From: Rothia kristinae NBRC 15354
Lineage (GTDB): Bacteria > Actinomycetota > Actinomycetes > Actinomycetales > Micrococcaceae
Assembly (NCBI RefSeq): GCF_001570865.1
Contig: NZ_BCSM01000003.1
Span: 62,001-126,000 of the forward strand
Direction: 5' to 3'
Length of the DNA: 64,000 bases
This document shows, one piece after another, positions 7,862-16,435 of this stretch (positions within the stretch are counted from its first letter, which is position 1; every line of letters starts with the position of its first letter). The position numbers were made by a program, and so were the translations under genes. Under the pieces are notes generated by a model that worked only from the letters and a program-made list of their open reading frames with translations, made no database searches and was not told the DNA's origin.

Positions 7862-9742
7862 TCAGGTTCCGGCCAGCTGACGGCGTCGGGACTCCAGCTC
7901 CAGCAGGTCCCGCTGCACGGCCTGCCACCGCTCCCGGTCCCGGGCGGCGTCCAGCCGGTTCAGCTCCGCGAGCTTATCCGCCTTGCGGGCCACGAGCTCC
8001 TGGATGAGCAGCCGGTTGAGGATCCCGGCCGCGTAGCGGGTCAGCTGTTCCGGGGTCGCGGCCGGGATCTGCGCGACGGAGAGCTGGGCGATGAGCCCGT
8101 GGGCCTCCGGATCCGCATGGGCGCGGATCGCGTTGACCCACGCGGCCCCGGGCGCCCGGCTGGCCTCGCCCGCCGCGGCCAGCACGGCCCGCAGCACCTC
8201 GTGGTGCAGGGCGTAGCGCACCCGGGTGCGAGCCAGCACCTCCCACTGGGAATCCGCCACCAGGTCCGGCTGCTGGACCAGAACCTCCAGGGCCTCCCGC
8301 TCCATCCGCGCCGCCGGATCCCGCAGATCCGGGACCTCGAAGCGCCGCGTCTCCTCCCGGTGGGCATCCTGCTCCTCCGGCTGGGCGCCGCTCTGCTGCT
8401 GTGGAGCGGGCTCACCGGGGGCGCGGGCGGCGGCGTCGACGGCCCGCTCCACCTCCACCGGCTCCATCCCGATCCACCCGGCCACACGCCGCGCGTAGGC
8501 CGGACGCAGGGCAGGATCCCGGATCGTCGCGATCATCGGCACGACGGCGCGCATGGCCCGCACCCGCCCCTCCAGGGTCTCCAGGTCGTAGTCCTCCAGG
8601 GTCACCCGGATCGCGAACTCGAACAGGGGCCGCTTGGTCTCCAGCAGGTCCCGCACGGCCCGGTCCCCGCGGGCCAGACGCAGATCGCACGGGTCCATCC
8701 CGTCCGGGGCCACGCACACGTAGGTCTGGGCGGTGAAGCGCTGATCCTCCTGGAAGGCGTGCAGCGCGGCCTTCTGCCCGGCCTCGTCGCCGTCGAAGGT
8801 GAAGATCACCTCTCCCCCGGAGCCGTCATCGCCCAGCAGGCGCCGCACGATCTTGATGTGCCCCGCGCCGAAGGCCGTGCCGCAGGTGGCCACGGCCGTC
8901 TCCACCCCGGCCAGGTGCGCGGCCATCACGTCCGTATACCCCTCGACGACGACCACCTGCTGCCCCTGGGCGATCTTCCGCTTGGCCAGATCGATGCCGT
9001 AGAGCACCTGGGACTTCTTGTACAGGGCGGTCTCCGGGGTGTTCAGGTACTTCGGCCCCTGGTCCTCCTCGAACAGCTTCCGCGCCCCGAAGCCGATGGT
9101 CTCCCCCGTGATGGTGCGGATGGGCCAGATCAGGCGCCCCCGGAACCGGTCGTACAGTCCCCGCCGACCCTCGGAGAACATGCCCGTGGCCTTCAGCTCC
9201 TCCTCGGTGAAGCCGTGGTCCCGCAGGTGCTTGAGCAGGTGGGACCAGCCCTGCGGGGCATAGCCGACGCCGAAGCGCTTCGCCGCGGCGCCGTCGAATC
9301 CGCGCCCGCCGAGGAAGCGCTGGGCGGCGGCGGCCTCGCGGGTGTAGAGCTGGCGCTCGAAGAACTCCTGGGCGATCTTGTGCGCGTCCACCAGCCGCTG
9401 CCGCCGGCCCTTCTCCTCCCGGTCAGGGCCGCGCCCGTTCTCGTAGTGCAGCTCGTAGCCCACGCGGGCGGCCAGCCGCTCCACGGTCTCGGTGAAGCCG
9501 GTGTGGTCCATGGCCATGAGGAAGGCGATGACGTCCCCGGACTCCCCGCAGCCGAAGCAGTGGTAGGTGCCCATCTGCGGGCGGACGTGGAAGGAGGGGG
9601 TGCGCTCGTCGTGGAAGGGGCACAGCCCCTTGTAGGAGCCGATGCCGGCGGACTTCAGCGTCACGTAGCCCTCGACGATCTCCCGGATGTCCGTGCGCGA
9701 GCGGACCTCGTCGATGTCTTCGCGTCGAATCAAACCAGCCAC
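7862..9742 (-). CDS. dnaG: DNA primase
   Basis: A 626-residue replicative primase that lays down RNA primers at the fork. The N-terminal zinc-binding domain shows C41-P-F-H44 and C62-F-G-C65. The catalytic core carries the TOPRIM signature VVVVEGYTDVMA and FTFDGDEAGQKAA, with acidic metal-binding residues. A C-terminal helical region (about 470-626) would contact DnaB helicase. It lies 79 bp downstream of dgt, the common actinobacterial dgt-dnaG arrangement. Confidence 0.97.
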   Translation of the reverse strand: MAGLIRREDIDEVRSRTDIREIVEGYVTLKSAGIGSYKGLCPFHDERTPSFHVRPQMGTYHCFGCGESGDVIAFLMAMDHTGFTETVERLAARVGYELHYENGRGPDREEKGRRQRLVDAHKIAQEFFERQLYTREAAAAQRFLGGRGFDGAAAKRFGVGYAPQGWSHLLKHLRDHGFTEEELKATGMFSEGRRGLYDRFRGRLIWPIRTITGETIGFGARKLFEEDQGPKYLNTPETALYKKSQVLYGIDLAKRKIAQGQQVVVVEGYTDVMAAHLAGVETAVATCGTAFGAGHIKIVRRLLGDDGSGGEVIFTFDGDEAGQKAALHAFQEDQRFTAQTYVCVAPDGMDPCDLRLARGDRAVRDLLETKRPLFEFAIRVTLEDYDLETLEGRVRAMRAVVPMIATIRDPALRPAYARRVAGWIGMEPVEVERAVDAAARAPGEPAPQQQSGAQPEEQDAHREETRRFEVPDLRDPAARMEREALEVLVQQPDLVADSQWEVLARTRVRYALHHEVLRAVLAAAGEASRAPGAAWVNAIRAHADPEAHGLIAQLSVAQIPAATPEQLTRYAAGILNRLLIQELVARKADKLAELNRLDAARDRERWQAVQRDLLELESRRRQLAGT

Positions 9743-9821
9743 GGTCGCATCCTAGCCGCCGGGTCCCCGAGTCCCTCCCGAATTCCACAGTCGGCCGAAT
9801 CGAGGCACATCCCCGCCGGTC

Positions 9822-11132
9822 TCACCAGAGCGGCTTGTCCCCGATCCGCCAGGACAGCCCGGTGATCCGATCGTGCAGGCGCACCGCGGAGGAATCCGTC
9901 AGGGAGGCCACCTGGTCCACGGCCAGGCGCAGCCGGGCGGCGTCGTCGGTCGGGCCCAGCTCCCGCCAGTCCGCGGCGAACACCGGATCCAGGAAGAGCC
10001 CGTCGGTCTCCAGCAGGGCCTCCACCAGCACGGTGAGGATCTCCCGCTGGTTCTCATACAGCGGCTCCTGGTCCCGCACGGCCATGACGTAGGCGGTGGC
10101 GATGCCCTTCATCACGGCGATCTCGTTCTCCGTCTCCCGCGGCACCCGGATCTGCGCGGCGTAGCGGGTCAGGCGCCCGTCGCCGAACTCGGCGCGGGTC
10201 GCCGCCAGCGCCGCTCCGCTGAACCGGCCGATCAGCCGGCTGGTCAGGGCCTTCAGGGCCGCCATCGACGCCCGGGTGCCGATCATGTCCGGCAGCCACT
10301 CGGGCAGGGCCTCCAGCCGCCGCAGCGCCGCGTCCAGCTCCTCCGGGTCCCGGTCCGGGGTGTACCAGCGGCGGGTCCACAGGATCACCCGCTCCCGCTC
10401 GGCCGGCCGGGACATCCAGCCCAGCTGCACGTGACCGGCGAACACGGCGTCCTCGACGTCGTGCACCGAGTAGGAGATGTCATCGGCCAGGTCCATGACC
10501 TGCGCCTCGAGGCACTTGGTCCCCGCCGGGGCGCCCTCGCGCAGCCACGCGAACACCGGCAGGTCATCCTCGTAGACCCCGAATTTGCGGGACCGGGCGC
10601 CCTTCTTCACGGGGGCCTCCGCCCGGGTCCAGGGGTACTTGCAGGCGGCGTCCAGGCTGGCGCGGGTCAGGTTCAGTCCGGCCGAGACGCCGTCCGGTCC
10701 GATGACCTTGGGTTCCAGGCGGGTGAGCAGACGCAGGGTCTGGGCATTGCCCTCGAAGCCGCCGGCGTCCTCGGCGATCGCGTCCAGGGCCGCCTCCCCG
10801 TTGTGCCCGAAGGGCGGGTGCCCGAGGTCGTGGGACAGGCAGGCCGCGTCCACGACGTCGGGGTCGCACCCGATCATCCGGCCCACCTCCCGGCCCACCT
10901 GCGCGACTTCGAGGGAGTGGGTCAGCCGGGTGCGCACGAAGTCATCCGAGTTCGGGGAGACCACCTGGGTCTTGAAGCCCAGGCGGCGCAGGGCCGAGGA
11001 GTGCAGCACGCGCGCCCGGTCCCGTTCGAAGTCGCTGCGGTACAGACTGCGGTGCTCCTCCGGAACCCACCGCCGGGCGTCGTCGGCGGTGTACCCGGGG
11101 GTTTCCGGGCGCACGAGGTGCGGATCAGCCAT
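9822..11132 (-). CDS. dgt: Deoxyguanosinetriphosphate triphosphohydrolase
   Basis: A 436-residue HD-domain dNTPase that releases triphosphate from dNTPs and so adjusts the precursor pool. The metal ligands are seen as LTHS (H72), H101-D102 in SHDLGHPPFGHNGE, and a later Asp in MDLADDISYSVHD. Two starts are possible: GTG at 11138, which overlaps the dus stop, and ATG at 11132. The ATG is chosen because GGAGG lies 6 nt before it but directly abuts the GTG. It is coupled to dus upstream and followed by dnaG. Confidence 0.95.
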   Translation of the reverse strand: MADPHLVRPETPGYTADDARRWVPEEHRSLYRSDFERDRARVLHSSALRRLGFKTQVVSPNSDDFVRTRLTHSLEVAQVGREVGRMIGCDPDVVDAACLSHDLGHPPFGHNGEAALDAIAEDAGGFEGNAQTLRLLTRLEPKVIGPDGVSAGLNLTRASLDAACKYPWTRAEAPVKKGARSRKFGVYEDDLPVFAWLREGAPAGTKCLEAQVMDLADDISYSVHDVEDAVFAGHVQLGWMSRPAERERVILWTRRWYTPDRDPEELDAALRRLEALPEWLPDMIGTRASMAALKALTSRLIGRFSGAALAATRAEFGDGRLTRYAAQIRVPRETENEIAVMKGIATAYVMAVRDQEPLYENQREILTVLVEALLETDGLFLDPVFAADWRELGPTDDAARLRLAVDQVASLTDSSAVRLHDRITGLSWRIGDKPLW

Positions 11133-11134
11133 GC

Positions 11135-12334
11135 TCACCCTCCGGAGATGTCGAGTTCGGCGTCGGCCAGGCCCAGGCGCTCGGCGTCGCCCAGGATCCG
11201 GGAATCCAGCCAGCCGTCAGGAAGGTGGGGCTTCTTCGGGGAGCCGGCCCGGCCCCGCGGACCCTCCACGGCCGCCCCCGGATAGGGCAGGGACAAGTCC
11301 AGCTGGTCCAGCAGCTCGCGGAACTGCTCCAGGGTCGCCACCTGCGCCATCTGGGCGCGCAGCTGCCCGCCCACCGGGTAGCCGTGGAAGTACCAGGCCA
11401 CGTGCTTGCGGATCTCGCGCATCCCGCGCTGCTCGTCCCCGAAGGTCTCCACGAGCAGCTGCGCGTGCCGGTGGATGATGTCCGCGACCTCCGCGACGCC
11501 GGGGCGGAAGCGCTCCGGGCTGCCCTCGAAGGCGTTCTGCAGGTCCCCGAACAGCCAGGGGCGGCCCTGGCAGCCGCGCCCGACGACGACGCCGTCCACC
11601 CCGGTCTGCTCGACCATCCGGGCCGCGTCCTCGGCGGAGAAGATGTCCCCGTTGCCCAGCACGGGCACGTCCGGGATGGCCTCGCGCAGCTCGGCGATCG
11701 CGTCCCAGTCCGCCTGACCGGAGTAGTGCTGGGCCGCGGTGCGCCCGTGCAGGGCGATCGCGGCGACCCCGGCGTCCCGGGCGGTCTTAGCGGCGTCCAG
11801 GAAGGTCAGGTGGTCCTCGTCGATGCCCTTGCGCATCTTCACGGTCACCGGGATCTGCGCCCGGGAGGCCTCCCGCACGGCAGTGGTCACGATCGCCTCG
11901 AAGAGGTCCCGCTTCCACGGCAGGGCGGAGCCGCCGCCGTTCTTCGTGACCTTGGGGACGGGGCAGCCGAAGTTCAGGTCGATGTGATCGGCCCGATCCT
12001 CCTCCGCGACCATCCGCACGGCCTTGCCGACGTTGACGGCGTCCACTCCGTAGATCTGGATGGAGCGGATCTCCTCGTCGTCGTCGTGCTCGATGATGCG
12101 CAGGGACTCGGGGCGTCGCTCCACCAGGGCGCGGGCGGTGACCATCTCGGTCACGTACAGTCCGCCGCCGTAGTCCCGGCACAGCCGACGGAAGGCCCGG
12201 TTGGTGACCCCAGCCATGGGCGCCAGCACCACGGGCACGTCCACGGTGAGCTGGCCCAGCTGCAACGGGGGCAGGCTGAGCCTCGTCGTGGGGGTGGTCT
12301 GGAGGGTCGGAGCTGGTGCGGTCACGTCCGTCAT
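11135..12334 (-). CDS. dus: tRNA-dihydrouridine synthase (DusB type)
   Basis: A 399-residue FMN-dependent TIM-barrel enzyme that reduces uridines in the tRNA D-loop with NADPH. The PMAGVTNRAFR opening, the catalytic C124 in NFGCPVPKV, the VKMRKGID strand and the C-terminal VGRGCQGRPW phosphate-binding turn are all present. The C-terminal helical RNA-binding domain follows. The ATG at 12334 begins MTDVTAP; no good Shine-Dalgarno precedes it. Its stop lies 2 bp from the dgt start, so the two are translationally linked. Confidence 0.93.
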   Translation of the reverse strand: MTDVTAPAPTLQTTPTTRLSLPPLQLGQLTVDVPVVLAPMAGVTNRAFRRLCRDYGGGLYVTEMVTARALVERRPESLRIIEHDDDEEIRSIQIYGVDAVNVGKAVRMVAEEDRADHIDLNFGCPVPKVTKNGGGSALPWKRDLFEAIVTTAVREASRAQIPVTVKMRKGIDEDHLTFLDAAKTARDAGVAAIALHGRTAAQHYSGQADWDAIAELREAIPDVPVLGNGDIFSAEDAARMVEQTGVDGVVVGRGCQGRPWLFGDLQNAFEGSPERFRPGVAEVADIIHRHAQLLVETFGDEQRGMREIRKHVAWYFHGYPVGGQLRAQMAQVATLEQFRELLDQLDLSLPYPGAAVEGPRGRAGSPKKPHLPDGWLDSRILGDAERLGLADAELDISGG

Positions 12335-12405
12335 TGTGTCACAGGGTGTTTCGCCCTCCGCAGGAAATCCGCGCCCGCCCCTGGGGCGCTCCGCGACCCC
12401 GTGCC

Positions 12406-12411
12406 TACTGT
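12406..12411 (+). promoter_or_regulatory. Candidate -10 box upstream of the SDR gene
   Basis: TACTGT is followed after 7 nt by an ATG (12419), the same spacing as other leaderless starts in this window. That ATG opens a 36-codon frame (12419-12529) that overlaps the SDR start in another frame. The box could simply be the SDR promoter with an 80-nt leader. Confidence 0.45.
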
Positions 12412-12498
12412 GGAAGGGATGAGCCCGGCGCCGCGCCGGGCCCCGCACAGAGGACGTCGAGCCGGGGCGCGTCCTGCGCCGGTGCCGAAGGAGGACGC

Positions 12499-13296
12499 AT
12501 GCAGCGCTATGAGAACCGTCGAGCCGTGATCACCGGTGCCGCGACCGGCCTGGGGCGGGCCATCGCCCAGCGCCTGGCCGCCGAGGGCGCCCGCCTGGAG
12601 CTGGTGGACATCGACCGGGAGGGGCTCACCGGCACCCAGGCCGCCGTGCACGGGCAGAGCCCGCAGGCCCAGGTGGGCCTGCACCTGGTGGACGTGGCAG
12701 ATGAGGCCGCGGTCCAGGAACTGGCCCGGACCCTCGGGGAGGACGGGCCGGTGCACGTGCTGGTGAACAACGCCGGGGTGGATTCGCGCGGCGGCAAGGT
12801 GCACGAGTACCCCACCGAGCTGTTCGATCGGATCATCGCGGTGGATCTGAAGGGCACCTTCCTGATGACCAAGCACCTGGTGCCCCTGATGTTCGACGCC
12901 GAGGACCCGGCGATCGTGAACATGGCCTCCTTCTCCGGGCTGGCCGCGGACTTCGACCGCTCCGGGTACAACGCAGCCAAGGGCGGCGTCGTGAACTTCA
13001 CCCGCGCCACCGCCGTGGACTACGGCGAGCAGGGCATCCGCGCCAACGCCGTGTGCCCCGGGACCATCGAGACCCCGCTGATCGACAAGCTGGCCGGCTC
13101 CGAGGACGAGGCCGAGGGCCGGAAGTTCCGCGAGGATCAGACGCGGGTGACGCCGCTGCGTCGCCTGGGCGACCCCTCGGAGATCGGCGCGGCCGTGGCA
13201 TTCCTGGGCTCCTCGGACGCCTCCTTCATCACCGGTCAGACCCTCACCGTGGACGGCGGGGTCATGGCCTACACCTGGCCGCAGGCGATGCTGTAG
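12499..13296 (+). CDS. SDR family NAD(P)-dependent oxidoreductase
   Basis: A 265-residue classical short-chain dehydrogenase. It has the cofactor motif TGAATGLG (12-19), the NNAG motif, the catalytic triad S144-Y157-K161 with correct spacing, and the PG motif (VCPGTIETP). An acidic residue after beta-2 (LVDIDREG) suggests a preference for NAD(H). The substrate cannot be assigned; the sequence is of the general FabG-like type. The ATG has a strong AAGGAGG site 6 nt upstream. The gene stands alone and is convergent with the alkyltransferase-like gene, 9 bp away. Confidence 0.9.
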   Translation: MQRYENRRAVITGAATGLGRAIAQRLAAEGARLELVDIDREGLTGTQAAVHGQSPQAQVGLHLVDVADEAAVQELARTLGEDGPVHVLVNNAGVDSRGGKVHEYPTELFDRIIAVDLKGTFLMTKHLVPLMFDAEDPAIVNMASFSGLAADFDRSGYNAAKGGVVNFTRATAVDYGEQGIRANAVCPGTIETPLIDKLAGSEDEAEGRKFREDQTRVTPLRRLGDPSEIGAAVAFLGSSDASFITGQTLTVDGGVMAYTWPQAML

Positions 13297-13305
13297 GTCG
13301 TTACC

Positions 13306-13704
13306 TCACCGGCGGGGGCCGCCGGGGATCTGCGCGAGGCTCGGCAGGTCCGCGGTGGCCTCCCCCCAGGCGCGCTCCAGCGACTCCCGCTCCATCAGGA
13401 CCCGGGGAAGATCCACCCGGGCCGCACCCGGATCGACGTCGGCCCCCGGCACCCCGGAAGCGGATGAGGCGAGCAGACCCTCCTCCCGCCAGTGCGGCAG
13501 GGCACGGGCGGCGTGGCCGGGGATCGTGCCGGCGGCGTTGACGATGCGCCACCAGCACTGCTCCGAGCCCCAGGCGTGCATCGTCCAGCCGACCACCCGC
13601 GGCACCTCCCCCACGACGTTCCCGATCAGCCCGTAGGTGGCGGCCCGGCCGCGGGGCACGCATTCCACCGCGCGCAGGATGCGCTCGACCCGCAGGTCAT
13701 CCAT
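13306..13704 (-). CDS. Alkyltransferase-like (ATL) DNA-binding protein, MGMT family
   Basis: A 132-residue protein with the MGMT DNA-binding domain (ILRAVECVPRGRAATYGLIG, then VPRVVGWTMH). The position of the alkyl-acceptor cysteine in the PCHRV motif is tryptophan here: C50-W51-W52-R53-I54-V55. Members with this change (ATL proteins) bind O6-alkylguanine and flag it for nucleotide excision repair rather than repairing it themselves. It is 10 bp downstream of a GNAT gene and probably ends a glyS-GNAT-ATL operon. Confidence 0.85.
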   Translation of the reverse strand: MDDLRVERILRAVECVPRGRAATYGLIGNVVGEVPRVVGWTMHAWGSEQCWWRIVNAAGTIPGHAARALPHWREEGLLASSASGVPGADVDPGAARVDLPRVLMERESLERAWGEATADLPSLAQIPGGPRR

Positions 13705-13714
13705 CGTGCCGGAC

Positions 13715-14677
13715 CTACCGGTCCGCGAGCACCAGGGTCTCCTCCTCCACGGAGGCGGAGCCGCGCTGGATCAGGGCGTCGACGAGCTCGACGAGGGTGG
13801 TCATGGCGTCGTCCACCTCGATGACGATCGGGTACTGGTTGACCAGCAGCGCGATCAGCTGCACGAGGTCCTCCCCCACCCCGGTCCGATCCGGGTCGTA
13901 GCCCAGCAGCACCTCGGTGGCCTCGTCATCGGAGACCTCCCGCCCCGGGGCGTCGGCGTCCAAGGAGCGGTAGCTGATCGCGAAGGCCGCGATCGGCGCC
14001 TTGCGACCCTCCCGCTCGGCCTCGAGCACGTCCTCCCGCAGCACGACGGCGCCGAAGGCCTCGGCCTCATCCGAGAGGAACAGCCGGTTGACCCGGCCCA
14101 GGGACTGCTCGGCCGGCGGGTCCCACTGGTGCACCCGCACGTAGAAGTCCCACAGGGCGCGGGTCAGCTCCAGCGAGCCGGTGGCCAGGTCCTCCACGGC
14201 CTGGGTGGGGCGCCCGGCCTCATCCTCGCGCAGCGGCTGCGGGGGCAGGGCTCCGGGCTCCACGCGGACCATCCGGCTGCGCTGGATCGAGCCGAGGCCG
14301 GCCCACTGGGCGAAGGCCGCCCCGGGGCTGCCCGGGACCACCTTGGTGCGCAGGGCGGTGACCCCGCTGGGGGCGGACTCGGCGTGTTCGCGCAGCCGCT
14401 CCAGGATCCGCGCGGCCAGGCCGGCGCGCCGGTGATCCGGGGCCACCTCCACGTAGCACCACAGCCGCTGGGAGTGCAGCGAGGTCTCGTAGACGGTGCC
14501 GGCCGCCACGGGCACCCCCTGGTGCTCGACGACGACGCTGCGCTGCCACGGCTGGTCCGCGTCCGGGCCCAGCTTGGCGCGGAACACGGAGGCCTGCACG
14601 TTCTCCGCGTCCGGCCACAGCTGCATGAGCTCGAGGTCGTCGCCATCGCGCCAGGGGCGCAGGGTGTACTCGGACAT
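13715..14677 (-). CDS. GNAT family N-acetyltransferase
   Basis: A 320-residue protein with an N-terminal GNAT domain (about 1-145). This includes YVEVAPDHRRAGLAARILERL, the acetyl-CoA pyrophosphate-binding motif A. A second, weakly GNAT-like half follows. The substrate is unknown. The start MSEYTLRPW has a GAGGAGC site. It lies 30 bp downstream of glyS and 10 bp upstream of the ATL gene. Confidence 0.82.
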   Translation of the reverse strand: MSEYTLRPWRDGDDLELMQLWPDAENVQASVFRAKLGPDADQPWQRSVVVEHQGVPVAAGTVYETSLHSQRLWCYVEVAPDHRRAGLAARILERLREHAESAPSGVTALRTKVVPGSPGAAFAQWAGLGSIQRSRMVRVEPGALPPQPLREDEAGRPTQAVEDLATGSLELTRALWDFYVRVHQWDPPAEQSLGRVNRLFLSDEAEAFGAVVLREDVLEAEREGRKAPIAAFAISYRSLDADAPGREVSDDEATEVLLGYDPDRTGVGEDLVQLIALLVNQYPIVIEVDDAMTTLVELVDALIQRGSASVEEETLVLADR

Positions 14678-14707
14678 GGTGCTCCTCGCGGTGCGCGGTG
14701 GTGGGTG

Positions 14708-16090
14708 CTACTTGATCAGGCGGCCGGCCAGCCAGGACTTCACCTGGTCCAGTCCGACCCGCTCCTGGGCCATGGTGTCCCGCTCGCGGATGGTCACGGC
14801 CTGGTCCTCGAGGGTGTCGAAGTCCACAGTGATGCAGAACGGGGTGCCGATCTCATCCTGGCGGCGGTAGCGGCGCCCGATCGCCCCGGAGGTGTCGTAG
14901 TCGACGTTCCAGGCGGTGCGCAGATCCGCGGCGAGCTTCTCCGCGACCGGGGTCAGCTCCGGCTTCTTGGACAGCGGCAGCACCGCGGCCTTGACCGGGG
15001 CCAGGCGCGGGTCCAGCTTCAGCACGGTGCGCACGTCCACCCCGCCCTTGGTGTTGGGCGCCTCGTCCTCGGTGTAGGCGTCCACGAGGAAGGCCATCAT
15101 GGAGCGGGTCAGACCGAAGGAGGGCTCGATGACGTAGGGGACGTAGCGCTGCCCGCTGCCCTGGTCGAAGTACTCCAGGCGGGCGGTGGAGTGGGCGTTG
15201 TGCACGCCGAGGTCGTAGTCGGTGCGGTTGGCCACGCCCATCAGCTCGCCCCACTCGCCGCCCTGGAAGCCGAAGCGGTACTCGATGTCGATGGTCCCGG
15301 CGGAGTAGTGCGCCCGGTCCTCCTCCGGCACGTCGAACTTCCGCATGTTGGCGGGGTCGATGCCGAGATCCGTGAACCAGTTCCAGCAGTCCTCGACCCA
15401 CCGGTCGAAGTGCTGCGGGGCGTCGTCGGGGTGGACGAAGTACTCGATCTCCATCTGCTCGAACTCGCGGGTGCGGAAGATGAAGTTGCCGGGGGTGATC
15501 TCGTTGCGGAAGGCCTTGCCGATCTGCCCGATGCCGAAGGGCGGGCGCTTGCGGGAGGCGGTGAGCACGTTATTGAAGTTCACGAAGATGCCCTGGGCGG
15601 TCTCCGGGCGCAGGAAGTGCAGGCCCTCCTCGTTGTCCACGGCTCCCAGGTAGGTCTTCATCAGGCCGGAGAACTGCTGCGGCTCGGTCCACTGGCCGCG
15701 GGTCCCGCAGTTGGGGCAGGCGATGTCGGCCATCCCGTTCTCGGGGGCGTGGCCCTTCTTCTCCTCGTAGGCCTCGATCAGGTGGTCCTGGCGGGCGCGG
15801 TGGTGGCAGGAGCGGCACTCCACCAGCGGGTCGGTGAAGGTCTCCACGTGCCCGGAGGCCTCCCACACGGCCTTGGGCAGGATGATGGAGGAGTCCAGGC
15901 CGACCATGTCCGCCCGGGAACGGACGAAGTGCTGCCACCACAGCTGCCGGATGTTCTCCTTCAGCTCCGCACCCAGCGGGCCGTAGTCCCAGGCGGAGCG
16001 GGAGCCGCCGTAGATCTCACCGGCCTGGAACACGAATCCGCGGCGCTTGGCCAGCGCGATGACGTTGTCCAGCGTGGACTTGGGTGCCAT
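14708..16090 (-). CDS. glyS: Glycine--tRNA ligase (single-chain, dimeric type)
   Basis: A 460-residue class II synthetase that charges tRNA-Gly. It opens [14 protein letters not shown], and motif 2 contains [21 protein letters not shown]. Motif 3 lies in [14 protein letters not shown], and a C-terminal anticodon-binding domain (about 350-460) follows. An insertion carries two CxxC pairs (CRSC near 92 and CPNC near 124), probably binding zinc. This is the alpha2 form, not the bacterial alpha2beta2 GlyQ/GlyS form. The ATG at 16090 has a GGAAGGA site. Confidence 0.96.
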   Translation of the reverse strand: MAPKSTLDNVIALAKRRGFVFQAGEIYGGSRSAWDYGPLGAELKENIRQLWWQHFVRSRADMVGLDSSIILPKAVWEASGHVETFTDPLVECRSCHHRARQDHLIEAYEEKKGHAPENGMADIACPNCGTRGQWTEPQQFSGLMKTYLGAVDNEEGLHFLRPETAQGIFVNFNNVLTASRKRPPFGIGQIGKAFRNEITPGNFIFRTREFEQMEIEYFVHPDDAPQHFDRWVEDCWNWFTDLGIDPANMRKFDVPEEDRAHYSAGTIDIEYRFGFQGGEWGELMGVANRTDYDLGVHNAHSTARLEYFDQGSGQRYVPYVIEPSFGLTRSMMAFLVDAYTEDEAPNTKGGVDVRTVLKLDPRLAPVKAAVLPLSKKPELTPVAEKLAADLRTAWNVDYDTSGAIGRRYRRQDEIGTPFCITVDFDTLEDQAVTIRERDTMAQERVGLDQVKSWLAGRLIK

Positions 16091-16194
16091 GAATGGGGTC
16101 CTTCCGTGGAAAGCATGGACGCGCCGGGCAGCACGACGCCGCCCGGCGCGGTCGGGCGTCTGCCCACCAGACTACCGGGCGGCGTCGGGCTCGG

Positions 16195-16200
16195 TAGACT
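16195..16200 (+). promoter_or_regulatory. -10 box of the S4-domain gene (leaderless)
   Basis: TAGACT stands 7 nt before the ATG at 16208, and no Shine-Dalgarno sequence is present. This fits a transcript that begins at or next to the start codon. Confidence 0.6.
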
Positions 16201-16207
16201 CCGAGGG

Positions 16208-16435
16208 ATGAGCACCGATCCCGAGCCGCTGAGCATCCGCGACGACATGATCCGCCTCGGCCAGGCGATGAAGCTGGCCAACCTGGTGGAGGACGGCCAA
16301 CAGGCCCGCACCGTGATCACCGAGGGCTACGTCAGCGTCAACGGCCGGACCGTGACCGAGCGGGGACGCCAGCTGCACCCCGGCGACGTCATCGAATTCT
16401 CCGGGCGGGCGGTGCGGCTGGAGAAGGAGGCCTGA
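16208..16435 (+). CDS. Small S4-domain RNA-binding protein (YbcJ/YaaA-like)
   Basis: A 75-residue protein made almost wholly of one S4 RNA-binding fold: IRDDMIRLGQAMKLANLVEDG, then A(R)TVITEGYVSVNGR, and PGDVIEF. Such stand-alone proteins are thought to bind ribosomal or structured RNA. It starts at an ATG 7 nt after a TAGACT box. It is convergent with the glycosyltransferase gene, whose expected stop (16440) lies 5 bp away. Confidence 0.88.
   Translation: MSTDPEPLSIRDDMIRLGQAMKLANLVEDGQQARTVITEGYVSVNGRTVTERGRQLHPGDVIEFSGRAVRLEKEA

Noticed and set aside
13637-16207. Very long open frame on the strand opposite glyS and the GNAT gene
   Set aside because: It is a GC-rich antisense shadow with Leu/Gly/His/Val-rich composition. 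Only its last 75 codons (16208-16435) encode a real S4 domain.
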